From Lentinus brumalis (lineage: Eukaryota > Basidiomycota > Agaricomycetes > Polyporales > Polyporaceae): a stretch of 64,000 nt of DNA. Below, piece by piece: positions 1 through 13,054 of this stretch. The translations under genes were made by a program, and so were the position numbers. Under the pieces are notes generated by a model. The model made no database searches, had not been told where the DNA came from, and worked only from the letters and a program-made list of their open reading frames with translations. Location: the NCBI GenBank assembly GCA_001792895.1, contig MARA01000004.1, positions 992,001 to 1,056,000 on the forward strand, given 5' to 3'. The number at the start of each line of letters is the position of its first letter. The first letter of the stretch is position 1.

Positions 1-1
1 G

Positions 2-190
2 TTCGCGCAGACGCGCAAGGCGCAGGGACACCCGCTCAAACGCCTCTCGCTCTGCCTCCCACACTACGAGAACGTTGAAGACATGGCGGAGACGGACCTC
101 GCTGAGCTTCGCGAGGTAGTGGAGAACGTCGACCTTGACCCTCCGGAGACACCGCACGTCGAATTTCCGAACGCCCTCACGTCGTGGTGA
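2..190 (+). CDS. C-terminal end of an uncharacterised protein (partial)
   Basis: An open frame enters from the left edge of the window and ends at a TGA at 188-190, giving 62 residues. Third codon positions are strongly GC-rich, as in the recognisable genes here, which argues for a real final exon. The peptide is charged, with an acidic helix-like stretch (AELREVVENVDLD), and ends in NALTSW. There is no motif I can name. Similar acidic tails occur on basidiomycete F-box/LRR proteins, but that is only a guess. The upstream exons lie outside the window, so the function cannot be assigned. Confidence 0.55.
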   Translation, partial: FAQTRKAQGHPLKRLSLCLPHYENVEDMAETDLAELREVVENVDLDPPETPHVEFPNALTSW

Positions 191-439
191 TTGCAGACAG
201 GCGCATACCCAATCATCTCATCTGACTGTGAATTCTTGTACTAACATCTTCCGTTGCTGGACTTGTACTATATATGTACGCTCTCTCGCGTTCTTGTATA
301 CTTACTTAGAAGACTGCCAGTGCTTCGTTCTATGCATATGCTACTATAATATTAGGCACTACCTGGTGTATGTGACACGATGACAATGGGAATGTCTCCG
401 CACAGGAAGATCGAGCAGGATGAGGACTGCTGACTACCG

Positions 440-1077
440 TCATAGTGATGGTGCAGCTGCTTGGAGTTCGGGCTCCTTGTTCCACGCATTCAGGTCCACA
501 AGACCAAAGAATCGACTCCGTCCATGATTTGTCTCGTCGCGAGGCAGCTTCTCGCCCTTCTGCAGGACAACGCCGACATATTTGCGGTCCTTGCGGGACC
601 CAGGTACCTTGTAGAAGCGCACGAAACCGGGTACCGTAGCGTACAAGGTGTGATCACGGCCCATTTTGACCTGGGGAGGGGGGGGGACGATGTCGGACAA
701 TGCACCGAAGAAGAATAAGAACTGACGTACGTGCTGGCCGGGATGAAACACAGTCCCGCGTTGGCGGACTAGGATATTTCCAGGGATGACATATTCGTCT
801 GGACGGAGAGACAATACGGTAAACGCACAGTCAAAGCAACAACAATGACGACAATGAGCACCTGAGAACTTCTTCACACCCAATCGCTTTCCAGGCGAGC
901 CTCCGTGGTTGGACACCGTGCCTCCAGCACGCTTCGTCGCCGTACGGACAGAACCCAGACCTGTGTCAAGAAGTCAGGGAGGCGTCCGCAGTCGTCTGCG
1001 AGTCAGTGCAACTCACCTGCCGTCCTAAATGGATTTCTGAGAACGTCCGCGCATCGCCATAGAGCCTGAAGGGACAT
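440..1077 (-). CDS. MRP7: Mitochondrial large ribosomal subunit protein bL27m
   Basis: This is a structural protein of the mitochondrial large ribosomal subunit, near the peptidyl-transferase centre. Four exons are read at 1077-1017, 960-862, 798-731 and 670-440, giving about 152 residues. The start begins MSLQALWRCADVLR, a basic and hydrophobic N-terminus that suits a mitochondrial targeting peptide. The bL27 core follows: ATKRAGGTVSNHGGSPGKRL, then DEYVIPGNILVRQRGT, then FHPGQHVKMGRDHTLYA. The order and residues match the family closely. The C-terminal part after the core (FYKVPGSRKDRKYVGVVL) is a fungal-type extension. The third intron contains a run of nine Gs next to its 3' splice site. 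The gene is divergent from SKP1, with 235 bases between the two start codons. Identity is secure; the exact first exon is slightly less so. Confidence 0.93.
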
Positions 1078-1312
1078 GGTGGCTATGGCCGCCAGGACAA
1101 CGCGTGATTGATGAAGGGGAGCAAGAAGAACAAAGCGTACTCGGGCTCACAAGGCTGAGCGTGCCACCCAGGACAAGACGCCTGTGCTTACGTACGCAAA
1201 TATCTACAGCTAAGAACGCGCACTCGTTCTCGCAGTCTCCTCACTTCGCTCTCTCCCGTCATCAACTCACCATCGCCCCTCTCCCGACCCTCCCCGCCAC
1301 CCCGATACAACC
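1078..1312. promoter_or_regulatory. Shared intergenic promoter of MRP7 and SKP1
   Basis: These 235 bases separate two divergent start codons, so both promoters must lie here. The SKP1-proximal half is pyrimidine-rich on the plus strand (about 1215-1312: runs of CTC, CCC and TCTC), a common feature just upstream of highly expressed fungal housekeeping genes. I see no convincing TATA box. Confidence 0.6.
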
Positions 1313-2126
1313 ATGGTTCTCCTCGTCACCTCCGATAACGAGCAGTTCGTCGTTGACAAGGAGGTCGCTGAGCGCAGCGTCCTGATTAAGAACATGCTCG
1401 AGGGTATGTGCCCGCCACAGCGGTCATTGTTCCATACCACGGTCGTTGAATGCGTTCATATCTGTAGATGTCGGTGAGAGCGACCAGCCGATCCCGCTCC
1501 CAAACGTATCGTCGAGTGTCCTGAAGAAGGTGAGTGTTTTTGCGACACAGGAGGCACGGTCCCGTATTGACGCGCGCTATCTCAGGTCCTCGAGTACTGC
1601 GAGCACCACCGGGGTGAGCCTCTGCCTGCGGCAGATGCTGATGCGAGCCAGGACGAGACCCGCAAGCGGACGACGGACATCAGTGAATGGGACCAGAAAT
1701 TCATTACCGTAGATCAGGAGATGCTCTTCGAGATCATCCTTGCCGCCAACTACCTTGATATCAAGCCCCTTCTGTGAGTTTAGACGGAGTTTCTCTGTAT
1801 ACGGGTGCTGTGGTAGTATGGTTCTAACGCGTGCCGGACTTTGTAGCGACGTCGGCTGCAAGACGGTAGCGAACATGATCAAGGGCAAGACCCCGAGGAG
1901 ATTCGCAAGCTCTTCAACATCGTCAACGATTTCACTCCCGAGGAGGAGGTGCGTACCCGGCTCCACATTTTGTCTCCTACACGTTCCCCGTCTTCGTACA
2001 CGTCCGCTGACACGTTCCCTTTCTACACAGGCCCAAATCAAGAAGGAGAACGTAAGTGCTACTGCTTCGTTTGGATGACTGATCGCTGACTCGACGTGAC
2101 TACAGGAATGGGCGGAGGATCGCTAG
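1313..2126 (+). CDS. SKP1: SKP1, core adaptor of SCF ubiquitin ligases (one frame break)
   Basis: SKP1 links F-box proteins to cullin in SCF E3 ubiquitin ligases and also acts at kinetochores. The start [18 protein letters not shown] is the family N-terminus (POZ fold). Further exons give [54 protein letters not shown] and [18 protein letters not shown]. The C-terminus, [25 protein letters not shown] then EWAEDR, is the F-box-binding end. Five introns have consensus ends. The frame breaks at 1891-1894: the sequence has CCCC where CCCCC would keep the conserved [12 protein letters not shown] reading. Everything before and after is intact, so this is more likely a sequence error than a dead gene. 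Two F-box-type proteins elsewhere in the window are plausible clients (inference). Confidence 0.93.
1891..1894 (+). other. SKP1: Apparent one-base loss (C-run) in SKP1
   Basis: Reading on from here in the same frame gives TPRRFASSS. Adding one C gives the universally conserved [10 protein letters not shown] of SKP1. Confidence 0.85.
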
Positions 2127-2600
2127 ACTCTGGTTCGAGATGCATCTGTCGTGTGTCGTTTTTTGCCGCAGCGCTGTGTTGTACATGTTCACCCTCACCC
2201 TCCTTGACGCACCCCTGTATACTATCGCACGAGAAAACGATTGGAGTTCGCTGCTGATCTTGACTGGACCGCGTGTGCGCATAGAATTTGATATGCGGGC
2301 CTGCGAGGACCACCGCCCCGTACCCAGGTATTCCAAATAGACATCGAGAAGGTGGTCTCGGCGCGCGCGACGGTGAGAGTCACTCTGACAGCGCCGGACG
2401 CAACCACGAAGCGGTGCGAACTGCGCGCCGTGAGTCAAGCCATCACGCTATGGCGTGACCGCGTCGTGTGGACTGGTCATGTGATGTGTGTCACAGCGTG
2501 CTCCGGTTTAGGCGGGTGCGTGTTCGCGGCTGCTCAGCTCACACTTGGCCTCCATTGCTACAAGCCTGCGCTCTCCTGCCCGCCTCTCCGCCTCCCATCT
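2127..2600. other. Gene-free interval: SKP1 3' end and CEG1 upstream region
   Basis: No coding exon is recognised. The stretch should hold the SKP1 terminator and the upstream region of the guanylyltransferase gene. I see no repeat or clear TATA box. Confidence 0.5.
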
Positions 2601-4446
2601 ATGCCGCGAATACCGGACCTCCCTGGCACACCTGTTCCCCACAATTCAGACCAGGAACGCTGGCTCAAGCGCTATGTCGCAAATCTTTGTCGGCTGGACC
2701 ATGAAAGGTGTGTGGCGCGCCGCTATCTCTCTCCGGACAGCCCGCGAATCAGTCTTCTGCCCAAGATTTCCCGGGAGTCAGCCCGTGAGCTTTGCGGCGA
2801 AGGATTTGGCCAAGCTTGAAGCAGAAGAGTACGTCCGTATCGTCCTACCTGTCCTTCCGGTCACCGTAATGTATCTCCGTGCCGCAGTTACTGGGTTGCC
2901 GAGAAGTCGGACGGCATCCGCGTCCTCCTGCTAGTGCAGACAGACACCGCGACAAACGACCAGATGGTCTACCTAGTGAGTTCCACGTCGATAGTCTGCA
3001 CGCGTTGACGCACTAACGCGTCTCAGATCGACCGCCACAACACTTACCGGCAACTCAGTGGCCTCTACTTCCCGCACCACGAAGACCCACGCATGCCCCT
3101 TCGCAACACCCTAGTTGATGGCGAGCTGGTCATCGACGTGGACCCGCGCACCAAGCAAGTTTGTGAATTCGTCCCTCTGTGCCCCCGCTCATCTGCTGAT
3201 TTCGCTTGACTGCGCGTGCTGCCTTTCCAGGAAACCTTGCGTTATCTAGCGTTCGACTGTCTCGTCGTTGACGACCAGTGTGTGATGTCCAGACCCCTGG
3301 ATAAACGTTACGGTGTATGTAACACTCCGTTCTCGTCTTGTGTACCTCATCGCGCGCCCGAATAAGGCTGACATGAGGTTTGCTCGTGCAGCGCTTGACA
3401 GCGTGGATGGACAAGCCATACCAGAAGATGATGCGCGACCATCCGCACATGGCCATGCAGCAACCATTCCAGTATGTCGCCGCTGCTCTAACTCAACGAG
3501 TACGGTCTGACAGTGCTTGACTCAGATTCAAGGTCAAAGACGTCAAATTTTCGTACCACGTCGAAGACGTGTTCAACATCGATATCCCAGCGCTGCATCA
3601 CGGGAATGACGGGCTTATCTACACTTGCGTAAGTACGCCGTATGCGCCTGGCACCGACCAGAACATGTATGTCTTTGACTTTGACTGCTGCGTACGTCCC
3701 ACCTTTGCTGATTAGCGGTGTCCAGTCTGAAGTGGAAGCCTCCTTCGGAGAACTCTATTGACTTCAAGCTCGTGCTCAGGTTTGCACCGATTCCAGGAAA
3801 ACCAAACACGCCGGATCTTCAGACGAAGCCCGTGTTCGAGCTGCATGTCTGGTGTGGTGACGATCGTGGCGTTCCTCGCTACGAGTTGTACGACGTCATG
3901 CACGTCGAGGATGACGAATGGGAGAGGTCGGTTATAAGCTCTTCCTGAACGCATGTGTCGCATGCTGACGTTGTGCTGGGCCCAGGATGAAGACATCGAA
4001 CGAGCAGTTCGACGACCGCATCGTCGAGGTGCACTGGGATCCCGTCGGCGAGCATTGGCGCATGATGCGCTTCCGCAGCGACAAACCGAACGGGAACCAC
4101 AAATCCGTCGTCGACAACATCATCAAAAGCATCGCTGACGGCGTCGAGAAGGACGCGGTGGGTGTCTCGCGGTTATCAATATATATGGCACGCAGTGACC
4201 TGGTTTCCACAGCTCCTCGCTCGCTCGCTGTCTATCCGGAACAACTGGAAGACGCGGCACGGGCAGCCCGCAGGCCCGCCTCCGCCTCCCCAAAAAGCAC
4301 CTGCCCATCCACCAAAACCACAACAGCACCCGCTGCAGCCACGCCCGCCCGAACCTCCGCGTGCGGAGGCCCGCTACGGACGGCTCGCGCCGTCACCCTG
4401 GAGCAAGGTCACCGGGCCGTCCATGGTCGCCGGGATGTACAGATGA
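2601..4446 (+). CDS. CEG1: mRNA capping enzyme, guanylyltransferase
   Basis: The enzyme transfers GMP from GTP to the 5'-diphosphate end of nascent mRNA, acting in the nucleus on RNA polymerase II transcripts. The start MPRIPDLPGTPVPHN is typical of the fungal single-domain enzyme. The covalent lysine motif EKSDGIR lies at about residues 61-67 (Lys about 62), followed by the nucleotidyltransferase core: LVDGELVID, then YLAFDCLVVDD, then DVKFSYHVEDVF and HGNDGLIYTC, then LKWKPPSENSIDFKLVL. The C-terminal OB-fold carries VEVHWDPVGEHWRMMRFRSD and KPNGNHKSVVDNIIKSI. The protein ends in an unusually proline-rich tail and stops after MVAGMYR. About nine introns are read and the frame is intact throughout. 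There is no triphosphatase domain, as expected in fungi, where that activity is a separate protein. Confidence 0.95.
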
Positions 4447-5835
4447 CTTGGCTATGGCTACGGCTACACGGGCACGGGCTTGCGGCTGTGCTCTAGTATC
4501 CGGTCGTGCGTGGTCTCGGACGAGCGATCGATGGCGCAATGCCGCGGACGTGCGGTGGGGGTGCGTTGTGGAGCCGACGTGTTGCGACGTTGGTCGGCCC
4601 CGGGCACCCTGTACATAATGCACCAAGAGAGGGCACGCCCGGAGACGGGGGATGGGAGGTGCTTTGGGGAGCGACAGTAGCTTGGAAGTACGTATACCAC
4701 TTGCTCGGCTTGGGTTCGCTTGGTTATTGGCCACTGGCTGGGTGGCGGATCCGGACGCACGGCTGCCAAATGTTTGCTACAACACCATTGATTGCAGAGC
4801 TCGCGTACGCGCACACGGCGCGCCCCGAGTCTGGAGTGAAATGCACTACACATGTACATCACAAGCCCGCTTTGTATGTAGCGTACGCAGCGAAGCGACT
4901 GACCCTCCGCCAAGGAGGGCTTTTCGGTCGTGAAAGGTCATGAACGCGTCAACGTGGAATAGGAGGGGGGAGGCACAAGGTACAAAATGTTGAGACATTC
5001 GACGACATCGATCGAGTCAATGGCGACGGAATAGGAGGGAACAAGCTGAGTAATCGGGTCGCCGTACTTCGATATTCTTCGGGGTCGGTTGGGGGGCAGT
5101 GGAAAGCAACAACAACGCGAAGACAGCAAAACCGAGACGGAGAGGATGGGAGGAGGGGTCGTTACAGAGGTGACAGACAGGAGATAGAACACATCTTAAC
5201 TCAGGCACGGGATCGACGTGGCGGCCTCGAACGAAAGGAGGTCGTGCGCGTATTCGTATAGGGAGGCACGGGAATGGAGCAAAACACAAGAGCCGGATGC
5301 GCGCGTTCATACGTTCGTCACGTCGTAGGCGTCGTGGGGAGCAAGAGCTGTCGTAGGCAGGGACGTGGGACGTAATGTCGTTTCGGAGACTATGTCAACG
5401 GGAACAGTGCGTTGTATGGAACCGGGACGGAATGTGTGGGGTGATGAAACAAAGTGCAAGATTACAATGTCCTGAGATGAGATGATATGCATGCGCGGTA
5501 GCTCGCCTATGCGAGTGCCATAGATGGGATGGAATGATAAGGAGGATGTGAGAGGGGCTGGGGAGGCGTTAAAGAGATGAGGATGCGACTCCGTCGGCCT
5601 GGACCAGAAACTGGATATAACGGCCAGTTTGGTGTCTGACGCGCCACATAGAATAGCCGTTCCAACGGTTTCGTGTGTCAGGGTGAAGAATACTTTGGGT
5701 GGGCACCCGAGGATATTCGACGACTTATGAGACAGAAGGTCGTTAAGGGGACAAGAAGGTGGTGCGTATTGACGCTTTTCTTCGGCCAGAACGACTTGCC
5801 AATCACTAACTCGCGCTAGGTGCTGCCTCACTCGC
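4447..5835. other. Gene-free interval between convergent genes
   Basis: This is the 3' region between CEG1 (plus) and the conserved unknown gene (minus). A long open frame on the minus strand (5307-5927) overlaps the end of the neighbouring gene in another frame. It has no recognisable family and resembles a chance frame in a 3' untranslated region. No repeat or RNA gene is seen. Confidence 0.5.
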
Positions 5836-6722
5836 TTAGTAGAAGAGGTCGTCCAAGTCGTTGTCTCCCATGGTTGCAGAGAAGAAGGGAGGGTAGGACG
5901 GGACGATGTCATCGAAGCGGCCGTCATGTAACCGCGAGTTCGAGAGCTGGAACTCGACAGCTGAGTAGCTCACGGACCGGGTGGCAAGAGGCGGTCCACG
6001 CCCTGTAGGACGACGGCCAAGGGTGGACGCGAACAAGGACGGGTATGCGGGGGCAGCAGCCGCAGGACGGAGGACGTCCATGTACGTCGGCAGGTAGGGG
6101 GACGCCTCGGGAGTGCTGTCGAACGACGACTGCGACGACTCCGAGGTATGCCTGCGAAGTGGCGTCCGCGGGGCGATAGACAGCGCCGCGAATTGAGGGA
6201 GAGGGGACATCATCTGTGAGAACGTGCCTGGCAGTCAGTGATCCGGGCAGTGGCGTGCGAGGAGAGGATGGGTCGTTAACAGACCTCGGGGGAGCCCAAC
6301 CCAAACGAGTCGTCGAGGGACACGTCCCAGAGGGGGCTTGAGATGAACTCGGTCTCGAAAGCCCCCAGAGCGGGCACCGCTGCGAGTGTGGTCGCTACCG
6401 CGGGTGGTGGCACTGCTGCGACGAGGTCCCCGGCCACGACATTCGCGCCGACGGGGCGCACCTGCTCGTTCTCCGCCGCAACCTGTTCATCAGAGTCTTC
6501 CTCGTTCCTAGAGGGGCCAGCGAGCTCGCGCTGGACATCATGCACTATCCACCAGTCGATGTCTGCAAGGACGCGACGGTTGCTGGTATCGGAGCCGGAT
6601 GACCTGCGGGGCTGCCGGTCTCCTGGGCGCGTCGCGTGACCGTTCGCGTTCGCGCTGGAGGGATAGCTGTACGGAGAGGAACGGACTGAAGGAGACGAGA
6701 GGGTGCGGCGGAGGGATGGCAT
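5836..6722 (-). CDS. Conserved basidiomycete protein of unknown function
   Basis: Two exons (6722 down to about 6288, then about 6213 to 5836) give roughly 270 residues. The intron starts GTCTGT and ends CTCACAG. The start MPSLRRTLSSPSVRSSPYSY is followed by a low-complexity Ser/Pro/Arg stretch, then a distinctive block, RRVLADIDWWIVHDVQREL, which I recall from uncharacterised Agaricomycete proteins. The middle has a hydrophobic Ala/Val segment and SPLWDVSLDDSFGLGSPE. The C-terminus is acidic (FFSATMGDNDLDDLFY). There is no enzyme motif. The Ser/Thr-Pro content and acidic/aromatic tail would fit a disordered nuclear or signalling protein, but I cannot assign a function. A TATA-like box lies about 160 bases upstream. 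Confidence 0.8.
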
Positions 6723-6883
6723 GGCGATGTCAGACGAGAGGGCGAATGTGCTTGATGTGGGCGGGGGTCGGCAACGACGACGAAGACGGCGACAACGGGG
6801 GGACGGTGTCGAGGGTATCGGTCGACGACGTGTGCGGCTGCCTGACGCAGACGACGGAGAGAAGGCGGGAGGGTATATAAGAG

Positions 6884-6891
6884 TTTTTATA
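6884..6891 (-). promoter_or_regulatory. TATA-like box upstream of the conserved unknown gene
   Basis: On the minus strand the sequence reads TATAAAAA, about 162 bases upstream of the start at 6722, next to a second AT-rich TTATATAC motif. It stands out in otherwise GC-rich DNA and fits a core promoter for the minus-strand gene. Confidence 0.5.
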
Positions 6892-8750
6892 CGTGGGCAA
6901 TCGGATGTGAAGTGTGAAGGACCTCAAAGCGCTAGGCCATCATTCGCTCGTGCAGACAGCCCCCGCCAGACTCCGCGCACTGTGGCCGCCCCGCTTTCAT
7001 CTCCCGCCGTGCCTTGCAACACGCACCCACAGACCCGCGAGCACTCAGAGGCACGCACAGCGACCGGGGGACGCAGATGCAGGTGCAGGCCACCGCGCAC
7101 CGCGACCGGCCACGCCTGCTCGCATGTTGCTAAACTACCTTGATGAGCCCAGACAACGCCGCGCGCGGCCTTGTTCGCCTTCGCCTTCCCTTCCTCCGCC
7201 CTGTGGCACGAAGTCCGTGTTGTTTCCTCGCAAGCACAATGTATCCATGTGCGACCGCCTTCTCTTCGCCATCACGCCGTACGCAGCACCACCTGCGTAA
7301 CTGCTCCGCCCGACGCCCGTCCTCGCTGTCAAGCCCAGTTACCGCGGTCTGCAGATTACCGTCCTCGCCCAGGAACACACGCTGCTCTATCGCCGCTGTC
7401 TGCGAGACGTGATGCGCTTGCCGTATACGTCATTCCGTAGCGCGTCTAGTGTGTGACCCCGCCCTTTCAGCCACAGACGCGTTCTCGACGCGTCGCCGCG
7501 CCCTCCACAGTGGCACACACGTTTCCTGCCCGGTATCGACCCGGCAATTCAGCCCGGACGCGTCGTTGGCCGCGTTTCGCTCCCCGACGACCCGCAGCGG
7601 TCATCCGCCTTCTCCTTCCCGCTGACATCACCTTCCATGATGATCCCGCCTACGTCGGTCGAACTACTGCTTGTCAACCACGACGCCAGCGTACACATTC
7701 GGGATCGCGTTTGCCACGGACATTGTGGGACTGCGACTTGGCGCTTCGATGCTTCTCTTTGCGGTTCCGGACACTCACAGAGGATCCAGGAACGAGCGCG
7801 CGATTTGCCCGGGGTTTTCAAGTCACGAAGAGCAGTGCGTCTGCGGAGATGTATGATCTCTACTGGGAGTCGCTCCGGTAAGTCATCTTCACAGCCTAGG
7901 AGGGTCGCGGGTGGAATTTCAGTGAGCATCACAGTTTGGGCTCCCAAGCGAGAACTGATCCCAGCCTAGCGTCGTGTTTGTGGAGACAAGGGTCGGCTGG
8001 TCCCGTTACGCGTTGCCGGTCTCCCTCTGCGGGCCCGAGTCCCGCCCCTCTGGAGACTCGGCAGTCATGTCCCCAACGCGGTCGGAATGTTACTGCGCAA
8101 CGATGCTTTGACAGCTGCAGTGGACAGTTCGCTGGACGGTCTGCAGACATCGTATACTTACACACACAGCGCCCGCTGTACCATCCGGGCGCATCGGCTG
8201 CCATGTACGTGCGCTACAGTGTGGCAGCTACACGTAGTCCATTGATGCTTCGTTTGATATTGTTTGTATTTTTGTCACCGCGCCGACGGTCGTCTCTATG
8301 GCCGAGTTGTTTGAGAAACTCGTGTTCGGAATGTCTACGTAAATATTGACCGGACCCATCGTGCACCGGTTGTCAAGCCTGAGAGCAGCGGGAGGGATAG
8401 CTGTCGGGTCTGGATTTGGACCTTGTGCTCTTGACCTCTTGCAGAAGTATGTAAACATTTAATTGAACTTGCTGCCAACCAGTCCCTGTAGGCTCATAAT
8501 CCAGATCGTCATTTACCCTCATCCGGGCACTCGACGCCGGGCGAACGCAGAGCTTCATCGATATATGCCTGAGAGTCGCCAACTACTATGCAGCTCATCC
8601 AAAGTCTGTAGGTAGATGATACTTGGCACAATGTCTCAGTAAAATACTTGCAGACGGCCGATGACGAAGACCAGTAAGCGCTTCCGAGTCCAAATGACGT
8701 TCATACTCAGCTGCCTAAAGCGGACTCGCACCGGCAATCAGGCGGATGCG

Positions 8751-8780
8751 ATAGCGCCTTCCAAATTGGGCGTCCGATCC
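8751..8780 (+). repeat. 30-base direct repeat, copy 1 (upstream of kinase)
   Basis: The core CCTTCCAAATYGGGCGTCCG is shared with 10916-10945, same orientation, with two mismatches in 30 bases. Beyond that the two sites diverge, apart from a possible gapped TCCGA. This copy ends about 60 bases before the kinase start codon. Confidence 0.8.
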
Positions 8781-8805
8781 GAAGCTAGGATCTTGTCTGC
8801 CCTAG

Positions 8806-10422
<1,617 letters not shown>

Positions 10423-11175
10423 CGGTCCCGTTCGCCTTCGCGCTCATTCTGACAACTTTACGTCAACCTGGCATGCCGTGTCTCGGGGAGAGCTTCAATT
10501 GGCGCTTCCCCTGGTCCAACTATTGCGCCAAACCCGCGGTGGAGAGATGGCGTTTGGTGCTTCGAACGAGCAGAGAATCACCTTCCATCCAGCGACCACG
10601 GGATCCTACTCCCTAACTGTCTTGTCCCCCTTGACAACGTCGGGCATGTCACTCCCTCCATGCGACCCCGTGCGGCTACCTTGCTAGCAAGGAATGGCGG
10701 ACATCCTAGTTGGGCATGCCGCATCAGATCCGTGGGTTCAAAGCACAACGAAAGCCATAGCACAGTAAATGCATCCGCCGCGGATGTTATGGTAGTGGCA
10801 TTGCAGGAATCAGTGCTAGCTATGTTCACATTATTTTGAGCATCGGCACATATAACTTCCCTAAATCGCTTGGAAATAACCACCGCTCTGCGTCCGAAGG
10901 ATTGACAGGGTGGGAGATAGCGCCTTCCAAATCGGGCGTCCGACCTATCCGAGAGGCGCTCGCGCGGGGTAAGCTCGAAAGCGCCATGCAGTGACGGCGT
11001 GCCCAGCGGACGCGCGACCATGCCCATCATGGTCGGTGACCTTGTCGGCCGGGGCTTATCTCTGCCACCTCGACACTTGCCTCTCCCCGTTCTACCTCAC
11101 TGTGACCGACGTGGCCGACGCGAGGACAATAGCGAAGGATTCTGAACGCGCGCGACACCTAGGACCTACATAGAC
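10423..11175. other. Gene-free interval with second repeat copy
   Basis: This stretch holds the kinase 3' region and the guanine deaminase promoter. I see no coding exon. It includes the second copy of the 30-base repeat at 10916-10945. The last 130 bases before the start codon are pyrimidine-rich in part. Confidence 0.5.
10916..10945 (+). repeat. 30-base direct repeat, copy 2 (upstream of guanine deaminase)
   Basis: This is the partner of 8751-8780 (28 of 30 bases match). It lies about 230 bases before the guanine deaminase start codon. The same orientation relative to both downstream genes suggests a shared control element or a remnant of a local duplication. Confidence 0.8.
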
Positions 11176-13054
11176 ATGTCGACGATCTTCTACGGTGGCC
11201 TCATTACGCCAACGTCGCTCACGGCGTACCGCGCGCTCCCTCGCGCGCTGCTCGCGGTGTCCCGTGAGACGGGGAACATTGAGTGGGTGGAGGATGATGT
11301 GCCGGCGGGCGAGTTGCAGGATGTCCTTGCGAGACATGGGCTCGTTTCGGAGGGAGTGGACATTGTGGAACTCAAGCTGGGCGAGTTCCTGATGCCGGGC
11401 TTCATTGACACGCATATCGTGAGTCGTGCGGTCGGGAGTGTGTTGAGAAACGTCCGCTGACCCCTTAGATTGGCGGCAATAGCACGCCTCACAAGTCCCG
11501 AACATTGGCAGGTATGACACCAGATGCCATGCACATTCACCGCTCCTCATACCGCGCTAGTGGACAGCAGCATGAGTTGCTCGACTGGCTGTCTGAAGTG
11601 ACCTTCCCAATGGAGGCGCGCTTTTCAGATCCAAGCTTCGCGAAGCGAGCATATACCGCTATCATCAAGCGTACAATTGACTATGGGGTGAGTCGGTGAA
11701 GCTCAACCTTGACTGTGATCATCATCGACTGACTCATGCCTGTACAGTCCACAACGTGCTGTTACTATGGCACGTTGCATTCAGAAGGGACGAAGGTCCT
11801 CGCGGACGTCATACACAACTATGGTTCGTACTCGTCCGCCCATTAGTATGCACGCAAGTTCTCATACTGCTATCTTTCCCTCACAGGGCAGCGCGCATTT
11901 GTCGGGGTAGGTAAGTTCTTGCTGTACGCTACCCTACAGCGCGGCTCAACTGTCTGCAGAAATGTAACATGGACAGGAACTCTCCCGACTACTACATCGA
12001 GCCCTCGCCCGAAGCGTCCATCGCAGCCACCCGCGACATCATCGCTCACATTCGCTCTCTTCCCCCAGCGCAGGGCACCACAGAACCGCTCGTCCGCCCC
12101 ATCCTAACCCCCGCTTCGCGATCTCTTGCACGAGCGAGCTCCTCTCCGAGCTCGGGAAGCTTGCCTCATCCGACCCCTCGCTCGCAATACAGACGCACAT
12201 CTCTGAGAACGAGTCCGAGGTCGTATTCACGAAGCAGTTGTTCCCGGCGCCGTCTCTCCCCTCACCTCCACGCGGCGAGACGCTCAAGGGCAAGACGCAT
12301 GATACGACGTACGCCGGGGTGTACGACGCATTCGGCCTCCTGCGCGAGAACACGATCCTCGCGCACGCCGTGCACCTCGAGGAGGCGGAGATCGATATCA
12401 TCAAGGCAAGGCGAGCAGGCGTGAGCCATTGCCCGACGAGCAACTTCAACCTGCGCAGTGGGTGCGCACGGATCGGTATGTTGCTCGACCGCGGAGTCAA
12501 GGTACGTCTGCGCTCCGCACACAGGCCTGTGAAGCGTCCATGGTGCTGACTCTTGTATCCGCGTGTGGCAGGTCGGTCTGGGAACGGACGTCTCGGGCGG
12601 GTTCTCTCCGTCGATCCTCACCGCGGTGCAGCACGCAAGCATGGCCTCGAAGGTCGTCGCGATGCGCGCGTCCTCGCCTCCGCCACATACCCAGTTCACC
12701 GACCGGCAGCTGCCAGTCCCGACGCTGCTCTACCTGGCCACGCTCGGCGGTGCGGAAGTATGCGATCTGCAGTCGCGCATTGGCTCGTTGGCCCCTGGCA
12801 AGGCGTTCGACGCGCTTGTTGTTAGTGTCCGGAGCGACGCGGGCAATCCGGCGGTGTGGGGTGCAGATCTCGACGAGGAGCTTGGTGTGAGAGGCAGCGG
12901 GGGCGAGCCCGGGGATGAGGGCGGGCGGGGGAAGACTGACGTTGAGGAGCTCGAGGGCTTGCTCGAACGGTTCTTGTTCTGCGGGGACGACAGGAACGTG
13001 CGCCGGGTCTACGTGCAGGGTAAGCTCATCGGCGGCAAGCAGTTCAAAGCATAG
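11176..13054 (+). CDS. GUD1: Guanine deaminase (one frame break)
   Basis: The enzyme hydrolyses guanine to xanthine plus ammonia in purine salvage and is cytosolic. It belongs to the zinc-dependent amidohydrolase superfamily. Conserved parts in order: FLMPGFIDTHIHASQVPNIG (metal-binding HxH), HELLDWLSEVTFPMEARF, YGSTTCCYYGTLHSEGTKVL, CNMDRNSPDYYIE, RPILTPRFAISCT, THISENESEV, ENTILAHAVHLEEAEI, GVSHCPTSNFNLRSG, GLGTDVSGGFSPSIL and a C-terminal GSLAPGKAFDALVV. Six or more introns are read. The frame breaks at 12108-12112: one more C is needed to pass from LVRPILTP into RFAISCT. Apart from this, length and motifs are complete, so I treat it as a functional gene with a probable sequence error. It is convergent with ATG15, with only 123 bases between the stop codons. 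Confidence 0.93.
12108..12112 (+). other. GUD1: Apparent one-base loss (C-run) in guanine deaminase
   Basis: The coding frame shifts at a CCCCC run. One added C restores the conserved LTPRFAISCT reading into the downstream exon frame. Confidence 0.85.

Noticed and set aside
5307..5927. 206-residue open frame on the minus strand
   Set aside because: It overlaps the end of the conserved unknown gene in another frame, has no family signature and looks like chance in a 3' untranslated region.
7637..7969. Plus-strand frames with weak membrane-like stretches
   Set aside because: The hydrophobic peptide is in a different frame from its neighbours, with no splice sites that join them and no known motif.
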